Part shown: positions 1-12,649 of the stretch, piece by piece
Numbering within the stretch: the stretch's first letter is position 1
Layout: each line of letters begins with the position of its first letter
Source of the DNA: Voacanga thouarsii
Taxonomy: Eukaryota > Streptophyta > Magnoliopsida > Gentianales > Apocynaceae
Direction of reading: 5' to 3'
Length of the DNA stretch: 64,000 nt
Assembly (NCBI GenBank): GCA_026120185.1
Contig: JANUWF010001614.1
Coordinates: 3,273,501 to 3,337,500, forward strand
The notes under the pieces: generated by a model
The model's input: the letters and a program-made list of their open reading frames with translations, nothing else
Database searches by the model: none
What the model was told of the DNA's origin: nothing
Translations under genes and position numbers: made by a program

Positions 1-3000
1 TGAGTTTTAAGTGGTATAAGACTCTCCTTGATAAATATTAGAGATAGATAATATATTGGGTAAAGATCTTATTTTATTTCTCAAGAAAAAAAAATCCGAT
101 TTAACCTTTTTATTTATTTAATTATTCTTAGAGAAATATTTTAGCTAAAACCTTAGCTACTTTTTTGAATTTCTGCTGCCATTTTCTTAGGAGATAAATC
201 TCCATATTTATCTTCCAAACTCAAAGATTTTTTATAAAGAGAGAGACTAATTTTATTTTAGCTTTTATTGTTTTAATTTTTGAAAGTCTTAGCTAAGAGC
301 AATTAAATTCCAGCTTTTATTTAATCAATAAAATTTTATGTTTAAAGCCTTTATGGGAATTTAGTTAGTTTGAATTAAATCTCTTTTTTTTCTTTCTTTT
401 CTTTTCCTAGCAAAATATTTTGTTGATTTTGAGAATAAAACCCTAGATAAAAATCTAGAAAATTTCCAGCCTTGTTGCTGCCACATTTCGGAGCAATCCT
501 AGCTCAACTCAAATTCTTCCAAGCTAGGGAAGCTTATCCTAAATTCTCTAGCAAATCAGATTCTATTCTATTTCCAATCAAATCAGGTTTTGTTCCTCTT
601 TTCCTGCAGATTTTCAGTCAGCCTTGTGCATACAGATGCCACACGAAATGTTGCACTCCTAAGTGTACCCAAACTCTTCTAAACCTAACTTAAATCATCT
701 AAAACACCTCTCACCAATTCAGATTTATTTTAGCTAAACAAACCAAATTTTTGTTCCCTCTTTTTCCAGAATTTTGACCAGCATTACACATAAATACTAC
801 ACAAAAATCTACACTTCAAAACATACCAAAAATCTTTATTGATTTAGCCAAATTACAACTCCTAAAACTCCCACTTTTCCCTCTCTAATTTGCGTCAGAA
901 CAGCAGCCAAAACCAGTCCAGAATTTCTCTCTTTTGCTTATAGTTTTCGCACAACACAAACACATCCACCTTACATAGAATTTTGGTTGTCAAAGCTTGC
1001 ACAAACTCCTTGTCTTGGTAAAAAACTGAACACACATGCAACCTCTCCTTGTGCACTGTTTTCGGCCAGCCTGGGAGTGCAATTTCAGACTGCTTTTCTT
1101 CCCTTAACCACTCTCAATTTTGGCCAACAAAAGGTACAGCAAGCTGCCTGTTTTCCCGCCATTGCTGCCCAAAGAGGTTTAGAACCATTAGGAGTCCTTT
1201 ATAGCATCATCTTCTAAACCCTAAATCAAACCCTCCTAACCCTAAACCAAAATAGTCGTCTATTCCATCCTTGCTGCACAAAAATTTCCAGCAAACTCTC
1301 CTCTGCAATTTTTGAAAAAAAACACAAGAGCAATCACTAGGCAAAAATTAAAATGCTCCCTAAGAGGAATTAACAAAGGCAGCTTTCCCTTCTTCTCAAG
1401 TGAACTCGTGACGATCATCATAGGGGCATCTTGATCTTGTTAATCCGGTTGTTGTAAGGTAAAAGAATTCTTATCCTTGGTGACGTAATTAAGGTTTAAT
1501 GTGATTGATGATGTCTATGGGAGTATAATAGCATGATGAATGTGTTTAATTGGGATAGATGTATATTTTGAGATGAGTAATGTGTTAAGCATGTTCAATG
1601 GATAGCGATGCTATATTTTATTCTGATAATGATGGATGTGAATTTTGATGGTTAAGTCGAGACCTTTTTGATATATTGCACATGTCTTTGATGGGTATAT
1701 GTTCATGGTATATTTATTTAATGGAATGGGTGATTTATTTGAAGTTAGATGATGAGTCAGAATGTTGAGCATGTTATAAGGAATTAGGGTGTGGTTAGTA
1801 ATTTATACGGGTTAGGTACCGTACATGATTTGTTTATGGGAATAAGTTAGTTTATATACATGCTTGAGATGATTGAGATCCTGATTATGATATTATGTGA
1901 TTCTAGATCAGGAGGTTATTTGAAGGAAGTGAGCAGTTGATTTTTATCTTGTTTATCTGAGGCGTACCATGTAAGTCCTTGCATAAACTCTTTTGTTAAA
2001 TGCTTGTGGTGGCAAGTCAAATGTTATAAAGCTTTGTGAAGCTATTGTTGAATTATGATTACTTGGACTGTAAATGTGGATGTTTATTCTCTGAATGGTT
2101 TTGTCAACTAACACCTTTATCAAGAACTATCTTCCTCTTAAACGTTTTAGAAAACTTTTTTTTAAAGAAAACCACGTTTTACAAAGCCAAGGTATGGAAA
2201 CATTGTGAATCAGGAATTGACGGATATGTTCGTTGAGTACTCAATAAGGGTAGGCTAACAATGCTAGTCTTGGAGGGCTTGAGTGAGTCTTTTGGCAAGA
2301 GCCCACCTCCAGAAGATAAGCTTTGCTTGAAAAGGCGACAGTATTGATTGGTCAGGCCAGTCTAAGCTAGCATTTATACCTGGTAAGGCATTATTTCCTG
2401 GCATGGACACCCGGATAGTTTTATTTGGTGTAGAGATAGAAGAGTATCTCACCCGGTGGGCTGTACACCCACCCTTGATCAGAATGCCCAAAGTGTGGTA
2501 CCTTGACCGTTCTCTTATCATGGGGCCCAAAGTGTGGCGCCATGACTATTTATTCGAGTGGATAGTTTATTTTATACAAAGTGTGACAATGAGAAAACTC
2601 CACTCCTTGCAAAGAGAAATCATTTATGACTTGCCAAATATTTCTGCAAATGTTTTCAGCTATGCATACACGAATTGTTCAAAGTACCATGTGCACACAC
2701 AGGACTTACTGACGTGTTAATATCACACTATTTTTATATCATATTTTCAGGAGGCGGATACTGCTAAGCAAGTGGGACGTCTAGTAGTTCGAGCTTTTGT
2801 TCCTTTATTTATTTTTGAGAGACAAATGTTTATTTATGTTTTTAGAACCGATGTTTGCCTATGTTTAGTCTTGCTCAAGTTTGATTCTGATGTAATAAGA
2901 GTTCCCTTTTATTTATCCAAGTTTTGACATCTTTGGTTCGACTTTATATTATGTGCCTCGTTTTAAAGACCCCTTGTCCTGGGGACGAGGTGACATCCCT

Positions 3001-3034
3001 GCCCTTTGTGGGTACGTAGTAGTGGGGTGTTACA
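1..3034 (+). mobile_element. Partial Ty3/gypsy LTR (3' part)
   Basis: The segment ends in GGGGTGTTACA, the same terminus seen at the 3' ends of the other long gypsy LTRs in this window. The last 800 bases match those LTRs in order: the palindrome TTGAGTACTCAA at 2233, a block with the CACCCGG and GGGCCCAAAGTGTGG motifs (2405-2540), and the AAAGACCCCTTGTCC terminal block (2966-2980). Other copies are 4.1-4.4 kb, so the 5' end probably lies outside the window. The first 1.4 kb is AT-rich and only loosely like the other LTRs, so a different origin for part of it is possible. The short reading frames inside have no recognisable product. Confidence 0.6.
2233..2244. promoter_or_regulatory. Conserved LTR palindrome
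   Basis: Perfect 12-bp palindrome TTGAGTACTCAA followed by TAAGGGT, 790 bp from the 3' end of this LTR. The same box occurs at a similar place in four other gypsy LTRs of the window. The function is unknown; a transcription-related role is an inference from its conservation. Confidence 0.5.
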
Positions 3035-3035
3035 T

Positions 3036-3917
3036 TGTTGGAATGTATGCCCTCTAGACTAAGTTTCTAATGTAATTATTAAATTTATTAATAAAAGAAT
3101 TTATTCTTAAAAATTTATTTGTGAATTTACAATTTATTTGTGTACAATTTAAGTTTGGAAATGACCCATTATGTTTAACTAAGTGATCCATGTGAATGGT
3201 GGTATTTCACAGTAAGGTCTAGATTACGGGTTACTTAATACATAAACGTTTATTCTTAATTGATTGATGAGAATGGAAATCTCATCATGTTTAGGTTATT
3301 GTGTTATGGATTCCAAATGGGGAATGACTTACCTTTAGCTAGTGAGAAGTTCACTCACTTCATAGTATAAACGTATTTTGAATACGTAGAATATGGCCTG
3401 TAATAGTGGTTTTTAAAAGTACTATTTAGAAGACACCCAGACTATTACTGCTATAGCATGGACTAATACTCTACCGCTTGAGTATGAGTGGTGGTCTGAT
3501 GAAGCTGGAAGTATGTACTCTGATATACTGTAGTTGAGGTTCTATTATAGAGCCAATATGCTTGTATGTTGGGTATATGTAACTAGTTAGTTAAGACAGA
3601 CTTATACAAGATAGCTTATGTGCTATATCGTCCCTTGTAACTGTTCAAATGATCTAAATATCCAGGACCCTAGGAAACATGACATGGATGTTTGCTTTAG
3701 GGTAGCTCCCTTAGAAAGCGAAAATATTCCAGGAGTCGTGGATCATTGGACTAGAGGTCTAAGGATGGTAAATGTCTTTTAGATAAGTGTTAGTACACTC
3801 TTCCTCTCTAAATATACGACGATTCATAGAGGGATATTTTAGTCATTACACCTATAGGTCGGAGACTTTCTAATGCAGCATTGTCCTTGGGGTCAATATT
3901 TCCTTATGGTGATATTA
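3036..3917 (+). mobile_element. Truncated Ty1/copia LTR
   Basis: It begins TGTTGGAATGTATGCCCTCT one base after the end of the gypsy LTR. It runs parallel to the reverse complement of the LTRs of the complete copia element at 44524-53419, including the stretch on cold-spot motifs such as GTGATCCATGTGAATGG and the GGTCAATATT block near 3895. Those LTRs are 2037 bp, but this copy stops after about 880 bp, where the sequence switches to gypsy LTR DNA near 3917. It is therefore a broken copy of the same family. No coding sequence is visible. Confidence 0.8.
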
Positions 3918-5905
3918 CAAAATTCCAGTCAATTTGTGAATACTCGATTCCAAGAATTATCATTTTTCAAAAATCTCAAGTATTTAATCCACAAAGGACT
4001 AAATTCAAAAAATTCATGCTTTAATCATCCATTAAGGTTTCCAAACCAAATATGAAGTTCATTCAAGCCCAAAGTGGCATAAGAGTAATTCTTACTCTAA
4101 TAAACTTTAAATACATTCAGGGATTTCTAAAATGGTATAAAACATAGAATTTCATGGAAAAGAGAAGCACACTAGCTTACAAAAGGTTTTAAAAATTAAA
4201 GGGACTCACCTCATGTCCTAATTAACTTTTCTGTTCACGGCCGTTCGACCACTGTTTCTACCATTTCCAACGAACCGTTGGCCGTTTATTCATAAACCTA
4301 CACCAAACATTGTTTTTAGGTCAAATTGTGTTTGGTCAAAAAGTAGCTGACGTGCCTGACGGGTAGCCGACGTCCAACCAACATGCTCGACGGGTGGCTG
4401 TCGTGCTCGACGGTTAGCCGACATCTAATCGATGTTTAGCCGACGGGGCCGACAGTTAGCCGATGATTAAGGAAAACGTTCAACTTTCGTTCACGTCGTT
4501 TTTTTATCGTTTGTTTGATTCTTTCGTTTCCTTTTTCCACATCCTTTATCCCTTAATATACAAGGAATTCACTTCATATTTCTCATTTATTTCTTCCAAA
4601 ATCACACAATTAATCATCCTCAAATTCATCTATTTTCGAACTCATTTTTCTGGAATTTCACTGCTTGACACATGATTTTGTTTTACATATAACTTTCAAT
4701 CCACAACTCTAATTTTGCTCCATGATATACCAAAACGACCATAAGACTTTTAAATTTAATTCTATTTAAGCCCATTTTCAGGGATCTGGTTCCTATAACA
4801 TGCTACACGGCAAAAACAGGCCCAGTAGTTTTGCTTCAATTCCCCTATTCATACTTTCCTTTGTTTTTCTTTAGCCTCTAACACCTTGGGAACATTAATT
4901 CATTCAAATTTCCTTCAAATCATCTTTGATTCTATAATTTCCAAGTTCCAATAGCTCACAAGAGTCACACTTATTCAACACAAATTCACCTTTTCTAATC
5001 AAAAGCTAATATAATCCATTTTTTCAACCAAGTCACTTCTATTTTTATTTTACTTTGGTCATCATCTCCTCAACCGAAAGAAATCCTTCAAACTACCATA
5101 AATTTTCAGTTCTTCTTCACCCAAAACATCATCCATAAAGCTTCTAGGCAGCCGACATACACATAGACACATAGAGAGTTCAGCAACAAAGTTTATAAAA
5201 CCAAGCTTTTGATTCAAAACCATGACATGAAAATCATGTTTTGATGTAAAAATTGATATCATAATGATCACCATTCACCCAACAACAACTTTAATTCAAG
5301 TAAGGTAGGGTTTTACCTTGTATTTAGAGCTCTGTGGTGTGATTTACTCCAAGAACCTCTCAAGAACTCACACCACACCAAGAACACACACTAGCTACCT
5401 TGTTCTTTCTTTTTGCTATTTTCTCTTGATTTCTTTTCCTTTATTTCTCTCCTCTTGAGGCTACTAAAATTCTTGGCTGTATAACAAGCTTACCATCGCC
5501 ATTCTCATCAGATTTTTGGCCAAGAGAATTTTAAACCAATTAATTGTATGGTGGCTAATGTATAGGTGTGTTCCAATGAAAAATTTACACACCGACCACT
5601 TATTTTCCTACTTAAGAACATCTCTTTATTTCACTTGTATGGTTGCCGGTTTCTTGGCCAATTCTTAGCCACTCAATCACCTTCTCATAGTCTATATATT
5701 GGCCAACCACATTACACAAGACCTTAATCAAAAAGGCCCACAAGTGATGTGTTCTAATCACAAAAATACACATCATTCTTTATTTATTATGTAATTCCTT
5801 AATTTCATGCATCTTGCATTAATCCTTCATGCAACATCTCTTAAATTGACATATGTCCATTGGCTACCAACACAAAATGCCACACACACCGTTTGTAATC
5901 TTGTC
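3918..5905 (-). mobile_element. Ty3/gypsy LTR remnant (element B 3' side)
   Basis: This stretch is collinear with 10190-12125 of the full LTR at 8536-12604, with many point differences. The shared landmarks are AGTCAATTTGTGAATAC, the GCCGTTCGACCAC block, a CpG-rich minisatellite, and TATGGTGGCTAATGTATAGG. It lacks the LTR start and about the last 1.6 kb. At 5905 it is fused directly to reverse-transcriptase sequence, which marks a deletion from mid-LTR into pol. Short reading frames inside it are chance. Confidence 0.8.
4340..4465. repeat. CpG-rich minisatellite in gypsy LTR
   Basis: Degenerate tandem units of roughly 20 bp built on GACGGGTAGCCGACGTGCC-like motifs, within an otherwise AT-rich LTR. 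The homologous block in the other LTR is at about 10605-10710. Confidence 0.6.
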
Positions 5906-6520
5906 TTTGGACATTACATGTCCCAGGAACATTCTTCTTGTAGCTAAAACTCATACTTACTAAAGTTTTGCATATAATTTAGCCTCCCTTAGCTCCTCTA
6001 ATACTTTTCAAATGTGTTGTTTATGCTCTTAGGGATCTTTAGAGTATACTAGGATAATCTATGAATATAACCACAAACTGTCTAAGTAAGGCCGATATGT
6101 TCAGTGTATCAGGTCTATGAAAATAGCAGGGGTATTAGTAACACCAAAGGGCAGCACTACAAACTCAAAAGGTTCATATCGTGTGTTAAATGTAGTTTTC
6201 AGTATATTTTCTTATCCAAACTTAGTAATATCCCTACCTCAATTCTAACTTTGAGAACCATTCTACTCCTTGGAATCAATTAAACAATTCATCAACCATT
6301 GGCAATGGGTAGTTATTCTTTACCGTCACTACATTCAACCTTCGATAATCTATACACATCTATAATGACCTATCTTTCTTCTTAACAAATAATACAGGTG
6401 CTCCCCACGGTGAAGTACTTGGCCGATTAAACTCTTACTCCATTAATTCCTGTAATTCTGTAGGTTCCATTTTATAATGAGTTCTTGGAATTGATTCTGC
6501 CGATGGCACCAAATCAATAG
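5906..6520 (-). pseudogene. Gypsy reverse-transcriptase remnant (element B)
   Basis: Minus-strand translation gives the gypsy RT landmarks [32 protein letters not shown] and QGVEWFSKL between about 6460 and 6240. It is collinear with the better copy at 14755-15400. In-frame stops occur, and the catalytic FIDD box is damaged near 6051-6062, where three bases present in the other copy are missing so that the second catalytic aspartate is lost. The segment is truncated at 5905 by fusion to LTR DNA, so thumb, RNase H and integrase are absent. It is non-functional. Confidence 0.8.
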
Positions 6521-7160
6521 AAAGTTATACTTCTCTCCCCGGTGGTAACTCCTTCAATTTTGCTGGAAAAACAACTAAATACTCATTCACAACAAGAACA
6601 TGTACGGGTTTCTTAACCTCTCCTGGCTTATTAATTACATAAGCCAAGTAACCAGTACACCCTTTCCTAAGCATCTTTTAGGCCTTAAGTCTCGATATAA
6701 AGGCAATACTTTTTCTTCCAGCCTTACCTACAAATTCCAATATAGGTTTCCCAGGTCGACGAAAATGTACTATCTTATGTCTACAATTAACTTGCGCATG
6801 ATGCCGAGATAGCCAATCCATGCCTAAAATAGCAGCATAATCCTCTATGAGAAAACATATCAAATCTCCTCCCAATAATTCATCTCCACCAAAGTCTTAC
6901 ATTCCTTATATACTTTTGCACTATTCATTTGCTTTTCCAATGGGGCACTAACAATCATTTCATAATAAAGTTTCTTCCCCTGTTACCCCCATAGCATCAA
7001 GGAATGAATTGGCAACAAAGTAATACGTAGAACTAGGATCTACCAATACTTTAGCATCATGATTTAAAATAAGAAGCGTATCTTCCACTACTATGGCATA
7101 ATTATCCGTCTTTTCCAATGCATCCACTCGTACATTGATTTGTGGTTTAGTAGGTCCAGG
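6521..7160 (-). pseudogene. Gypsy aspartic protease remnant (element B)
   Basis: The minus strand carries YAAILGMDWLSRHHAQVNCR (within 6678-6875), the conserved C-terminal part of chromovirus protease before RT. Upstream, near 7011-7050, VLVDPSSTYYFVA corresponds to the active-site region usually read as DPGATHSF in this family, so the glycine has become serine. Stops separate the two pieces. In the family this enzyme cuts the Gag-Pol polyprotein. Here it is a dead remnant between gag and RT of the same element. Confidence 0.7.
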
Positions 7161-8376
7161 TCTAGAGATAGAAGCTTTTCCTTGGTTCTCTCTTCCTAGT
7201 CCTGACCTATGCCCCTGATTATTTCTTTCTCGGTCAACTCCATCCTCACATCCTGCGAGGGTGAGGGCAATTGTAACTCTTATGCCCTATTTTTCCAAAA
7301 TTAAAGCATCTAAAATAGGGTTGTCCTTTAGTTGGCTTCCCCTCCTTTACATCTTTCCTTTCTTTTGCCATCAGAGTCTCCAAATCTTTTCTGACTCATA
7401 CCTTAGAATCCACTTCAATTTCTTCTACTCATATTTTCATTTATGCCAGCATTCTTATTGGCACTAGTGATAGTCTCAGTCAACTGTTGAATGCTAACAG
7501 CTATTTTCTAGAAAGTTTGGAACATAGGATTGCCCAAAGTCACAAGGTGGGGACCTTCCACATGGGGTTCCTCCACTATTGGCTTAGTATTATTTAGAGT
7601 AGTTTGCGATGATCGTCTAAAAGTTCATTTAGGAGACATCTGTACAGTTCATATGGTTTTACTACTAACACAAGCATGGGTATAGTGCACATAGCGAGAA
7701 CATAACATATACTCATTCTCATTTATCACAAAATTAATACAAAATTCGTGTGCCAAGCACATAGTTATATACACTGGCCAAACTATACATATCCTACTAC
7801 ATATATCCACATCTCATCCTCCTGCTCATTATCATCACTATTTGAAACAGGAAGTCCTGAATTAGTAGAAACCATATAGGGCTTGACTGCATTAAATCCC
7901 TCATTGCCATCCACATTAGGGTGTAACCAAGCCAGTATCTGTGGATCAATCTCCAATTCCTTCTCGAGCTCCTCGAGCTTGAGCATAGGCATTACTACCT
8001 CGGGTACTTTAGGATTCCCTCCAGCCTCAACAACCTCTAGTCTGGGTATTTCTTTCTCTAATACTCCCGGAATATCCCTGCCAAATACCTCCTCATTATC
8101 CTCAGACAACACTGCATCGTCGGGGATACTGTCTTCCTTATCTTCATCCTGATGGCATGGCTCAATATCGCCATCAACCTTATTAGAATCACCACCTACC
8201 TTCTCTATCTGACTATGTGGCGGTGATGTCCTCACAGGAGTAAGTGTTCTCTCTAGACTAAGGTCTTGCACAAACGGAGTAACCACAGGTACTGCCGAGT
8301 CAAATGAGCTCACAGTGAGACGGGATGCATGACGGTAGCCAGGGTCAGGTCCTGTCAAGATAAAATATCTCGGCAT
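7161..8376 (-). pseudogene. Gypsy gag remnant with CCHC knuckle (element B)
   Basis: The longest piece is a 197-residue minus-strand frame at 7783-8376 beginning MPRYFILTGPDPGYR. It is acidic, rich in D, E and P, and lies 145 bases downstream of the primer site, as a gag N-terminus would. Near 7252-7300 the minus strand reads RCFNFGKIGHKSYNCP, a CCHC zinc knuckle whose second cysteine has become phenylalanine. The central capsid-like gag domain is not recognisable between them and is probably deleted. The gag call rests on position and the knuckle; the acidic part alone would not identify it. Confidence 0.55.
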
Positions 8377-8520
8377 GCCTGCTTAGTAGATTGTCCTAAT
8401 ATTCCCATTATTGCTACACTCATCCAATGGGCGCTTGCCCTTAGCACTCCTATCTATCATACTTCCACAATGAAAGGGTTTTATCAATCGCTATGATGAC
8501 ACCACAGTTTTATAAAACTA

Positions 8521-8532
8521 GGCTCTGATATT
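8521..8532 (-). promoter_or_regulatory. Primer-binding site (initiator tRNA-Met), gypsy
   Basis: The minus strand reads AATATCAGAGCC just after the LTR end GGGGTGTTACA. It matches the plant initiator tRNA-Met primer site TGGTATCAGAGCC except at its first bases. This fixes the transcriptional orientation of the long gypsy LTRs: they run from TGT(A/G)A... to ...GTGTTACA. Confidence 0.75.
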
Positions 8533-8535
8533 AAT

Positions 8536-11500
8536 TGTAACACCCCTACTAAAGATAACAACAGAAGCATATCAACACCGGGTGTCGCCCCGTCCAGTTA
8601 CCCAGACAAGGGGTCTTTATAACGAAGAACCAATAGAGTATACAAGGTCCAGATCCATACAAATATCCCATAGTGATGGTCATATATAGATATACAACGG
8701 TGAATCTCGTACATGAAATTTTTTCATTTTGCATCAGTAATAAGGTATATTATCAAAAGGGAATATCCAGACCTAAACCACTGTCATTGTGATATCATCC
8801 TTCTATTCGTAGGCCTGCTCAATTCCAGATCCTACAAAAGGGTAAGATAAAAGACACGTGTGAGTGAAAAATCACCCAGTGAGTCCCGTGTGTACTAGTG
8901 CATTAATAAAGAGACAAAGTACATAAAATCCTTATGAGGAAAAGTTTTCATTTGTTCACTGGAAACAATTCCAAAACTCTCTAAAGAAGAGTTTATTCAA
9001 AACTCAATCATTTTTGAAAAACTATATTTTAATTTCAAATCATTGCCCTAATTTCCAAATCACAGGCACTTCTCTAATAGAAGGTCGGTCTGTAGGCAAG
9101 TCCCATAATCGTTGCCTTCGGCGCCACATATCATCGTACTGGGACTGCAGCCTATAGTACTCAATCACGCGTCACTGAAAAATAAGTACACCGCAGCGTA
9201 CTAAAATTAATAAGTGCACTGTAGTACACTAAATCTTTTACTTTTTACCGTAAGCCAAGGGTCTTAATCTTGACGTCAATCACCATTGAGGTAGCAAAGG
9301 GTTAAACAATGCCAGATGTTCAGCCCATCCCGTGAACAACCTAAATCAAAATGCACACAAGGCAAAACAATTGCCAAGCACTAGACGGCTAGTCAGGACG
9401 ACTTATCTTAATGTCGTATCGCCCTGTTTGGAGTAAGATAATCCCCAAAACTGATCGGGTTACTTGGGGTTATCTATTTCTAACATGAGCTAGTACAAAG
9501 ATCAAAATCCTTATTGAGTACTCAACGTTACCAATACCAACCCCTTCTGACTGATTAGGCTAGAGGGTTATCTGATCCTGTAGGATTTCAAAACAACCAT
9601 TTTTGGGGTAATATAACATTTTCCATAATTTGATCCCATTGACTCGTAAGTCATATCACAATTCCCATAGGCTTCGCAGGGCCAAACAATTCATTCCATA
9701 GGCACTTCAGGCTAATAAAGCAATTTTCAGGATTAAAATGTCGTTTTTCAAAAGTTAATCTCATATCGAGAGATCATTTTCCAAAACCATGTTGAAATAG
9801 GGTAAAGAGTTCTTTTCATACATTAAAACAAGTTTCCAAAAATATCTAGGTCATTTTGCCCGTACTCGATCACAAAAGTCATTTTCAAGGATATTCAGGT
9901 CATTTTACGCATACCCAATTCCAAAAGACTTTCTGAGGTTATTCAGGTCATTTCACTCTTACCCGATTTGAAAAGTATTTACAAGAGTTCCAATAAGGAT
10001 ATTTCGATCATTTACCGAATACCTGATTCCAAAGGATTTCATTAAACATTCCAATAAAGACATTTGAATCATTTTCCAAATACTCGATTCCAAAAGGAAA
10101 TTATTTCAAGAAATCCAGAATTCTAATCTTAAAAGAGGATTAAATTCAAAGTTTCCAAACATATTTCCATAAAATATTCCAATAAGGGCATTCTAGTCAA
10201 TTTGTGAATACCCGATTCCAAGAATTACCATTTTTTGAAAATCCTTAGTATTTAATCCAAAAAGGACTAAATTCACAAAATTCATACTTTAATCATCCAT
10301 TATGGTTTCCAAGCCAAATATAAAGTTCATTCGAGCCCAAAGTGGCATAAGAGTAATTCTTGCTCAGACAAACCTTAAATATTCAGGGATTTGCAAAATG
10401 GTATAAAACATAGCATTTCATGGAAAAGAGAAGCACACTAGCTTACAAAAGCTTTTAGAAATCAAAGGGACTCACCTCGTGTCTTAATTAATTTTTCCGT
10501 TCACAGCCGTTCGACCACCATTTCTACCATTTCCAATGAACCGTTGGCCGTTTATTGATAAACCTACACCAAACATAGTTTTTAGGTCAAATCATGTTTG
10601 GTCAAAAAATAGCCAATGGTTAGCTAATGTCCAGCCAACGTGCCCGATGGGTAGCCGACGTGCCTGACGATTAGGTGACGTCTAACCAATGTTTAGCCAA
10701 CGGAGTCGACGGTGAAGAAAAACATTCAACTTTTGTTCACGTCATTTTTTTTGCCGTTTGTTCGATTCTTTCATTTTCCTTTTCCCACATCCTTTATCCC
10801 TTCATAGACACGGGATTCACTTCATATTTCTCATTTATTTCGTCTAAAATCATACAATTAATCATCCTCAAGTTCATCCATTTTCGAACTCATTTTTCTG
10901 GAATTTCACTGCTTGACACATAATTTATTTTACACACAACTTTCAATCCACAACTCCGATTTTGCTCCATGATATACCAAAACGACCATAAGACTCTGAA
11001 GCTTAATTCTTTGTAAGCCCCTTTTCAGAGTCCTAGTTCCTGTAACACACAACAAGGCAAAAACAGCCCCAATAATTTTGTTTCAATTCCACTATTCATG
11101 CTTTCCTTTATTTTCCTTTTACCTTTAACACCTTGGGGACATTAACTCATTCAATTTTCCTTCAATCATATTTGATTCTATAATTTCCAGGTTCCAATTG
11201 TCACAAGAGTCATACTTATTCAACACAAATTCACCTTTTCTAATAAAAAACTAATATAATCCATTTTCCCAACCAAGTAACTTCTATTTTTATTCTACTT
11301 TAGTCATCATCTCCTCAATTGAAAACAATCCTAAAACTACCATAAATATTCAGTTCTTCTTCACAAAAAACATCATTCATAAAGCTTCTATGCAGCCGAC
11401 ACACACATAGATACACAGAGAGTTCAACAACAAATTTTATAAACCCTAGCTTTTGATTCAAAATCAAGACATGAAAATCACGTTTTCATGTTAAAATTGA

Positions 11501-12604
11501 TATCATAATGATCACCATTCACCCAACAACAACTTGAATTCAAATAAAGTAGGGTTTTACCTTGTATTTAGAGCTCTTTGGTGTGATTTTCTCCAAGAAC
11601 CTCTCAAGAACTCACACACCACACCAAGAACACACACTGGCTACCTTGTTCTTTCTTTTTGCTATTTTCTCTTAATTTCTCTCCCCTTGAGGCTACCAAA
11701 ATTTTGTGTTGTATAACAGCCTTCCACCACCATTATTATTAGATTTTTGGCCAAGAGAATTTTAAACCAATTAATTGTATGGTGGCTAATGTATAGGTGT
11801 GTTCCAATGAAAAATTTACACACCAACCACTTATTTTCCTCCTAAAAAATTTCTCTTCATTTCTCTTGTATGGCTTCTGGTTTCTTGGTCAATTCTCAGC
11901 CATTAATCACCTTCTCATGGTCCATATATTGGCCAATCACATTGCACAAGGCCTTAATCAAAAAGGGCCCACAAGTGATGTGTTCTAATCACAAAAATAC
12001 ACATCATTCTTTATTTATTCTGTAATTCCTTAATTCCATGCATCTTGCATGAATCCTTCATGTAACCTCTCTTAAATTGACACATGTCTATGGTCTATCA
12101 ATCACAAAATGCCACACTCACAGTTTTTAATCGCGATTTTCTGTTTTCCTCAGAAATAGCCAAAATCGGGTCCGAAACAGAAAAATATTTTATTTCACCA
12201 CTTAACTCCAAAAATTCTATCGAATCCATTGGTAACACTTAAATTCTTCAATTCCTTCTCCATTAGGTCAAATTCATGGTCAAAGTTGCAGGTGCGATCA
12301 AAATGATGAAAATGCCCCTAATATCCCAGATAGCATAATTCACACCAATACGTGCATTTTATTGCACTAATCAATTTTTTTTTTTAGCGTACACTCAAAT
12401 TCTTATTTTATTAACAATAGTAGCTTTCCGAAATTTAGGGTACAGGAGAACAAATCCAATAATTACATCCAGGTCCCGACAAAATATTTTTATACCAAAA
12501 TATTCGTCTCATTACACCGATCATCTTTTGTTCTAGCCAGTGATATAAATTCTCATCCTGTTATAAATAGTGGCTAATCAAAAGTAAAAGTGTGGGGTAT
12601 TACA
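8536..12604 (-). mobile_element. Full-length Ty3/gypsy LTR (4.07 kb)
   Basis: On the minus strand it begins TGTAATACCCCACAC at 12604 and ends GGGGTGTTACA at 8536. A purine tract precedes it and a tRNA-Met primer site follows it. It therefore acts as the 3' LTR of the pol remnant at 12605-15710 and as the 5' LTR of the gag/pol remnant at 5906-8535. It contains the CpG-rich minisatellite (10605-10710) and the TTGAGTACTCAA palindrome (9514-9525). Open frames inside it (10675-10923, 11534-11716, 11797-11988) show no family features and I treat them as chance. Confidence 0.85.
9514..9525. promoter_or_regulatory. Conserved LTR palindrome
   Basis: TTGAGTACTCAA, perfect palindrome, 978 bp from the LTR 3' end. 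Confidence 0.5.
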
Positions 12605-12617
12605 TTCTGCTTTCCTT
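12605..12617 (-). promoter_or_regulatory. Polypurine tract, gypsy element A
   Basis: The minus strand reads AAGGAAAGCAGAA immediately before the LTR start TGTAATACCCC. This is the expected place for plus-strand DNA priming. Confidence 0.65.
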
Positions 12618-12649
12618 ACAAAAATTTTGTCCTTAAAATTGTCTTATAC

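Noticed and set aside
7883..8152. Serine-rich plus-strand frame of 89 residues
   Set aside because: Complement of the acidic gag-side frame on the minus strand.
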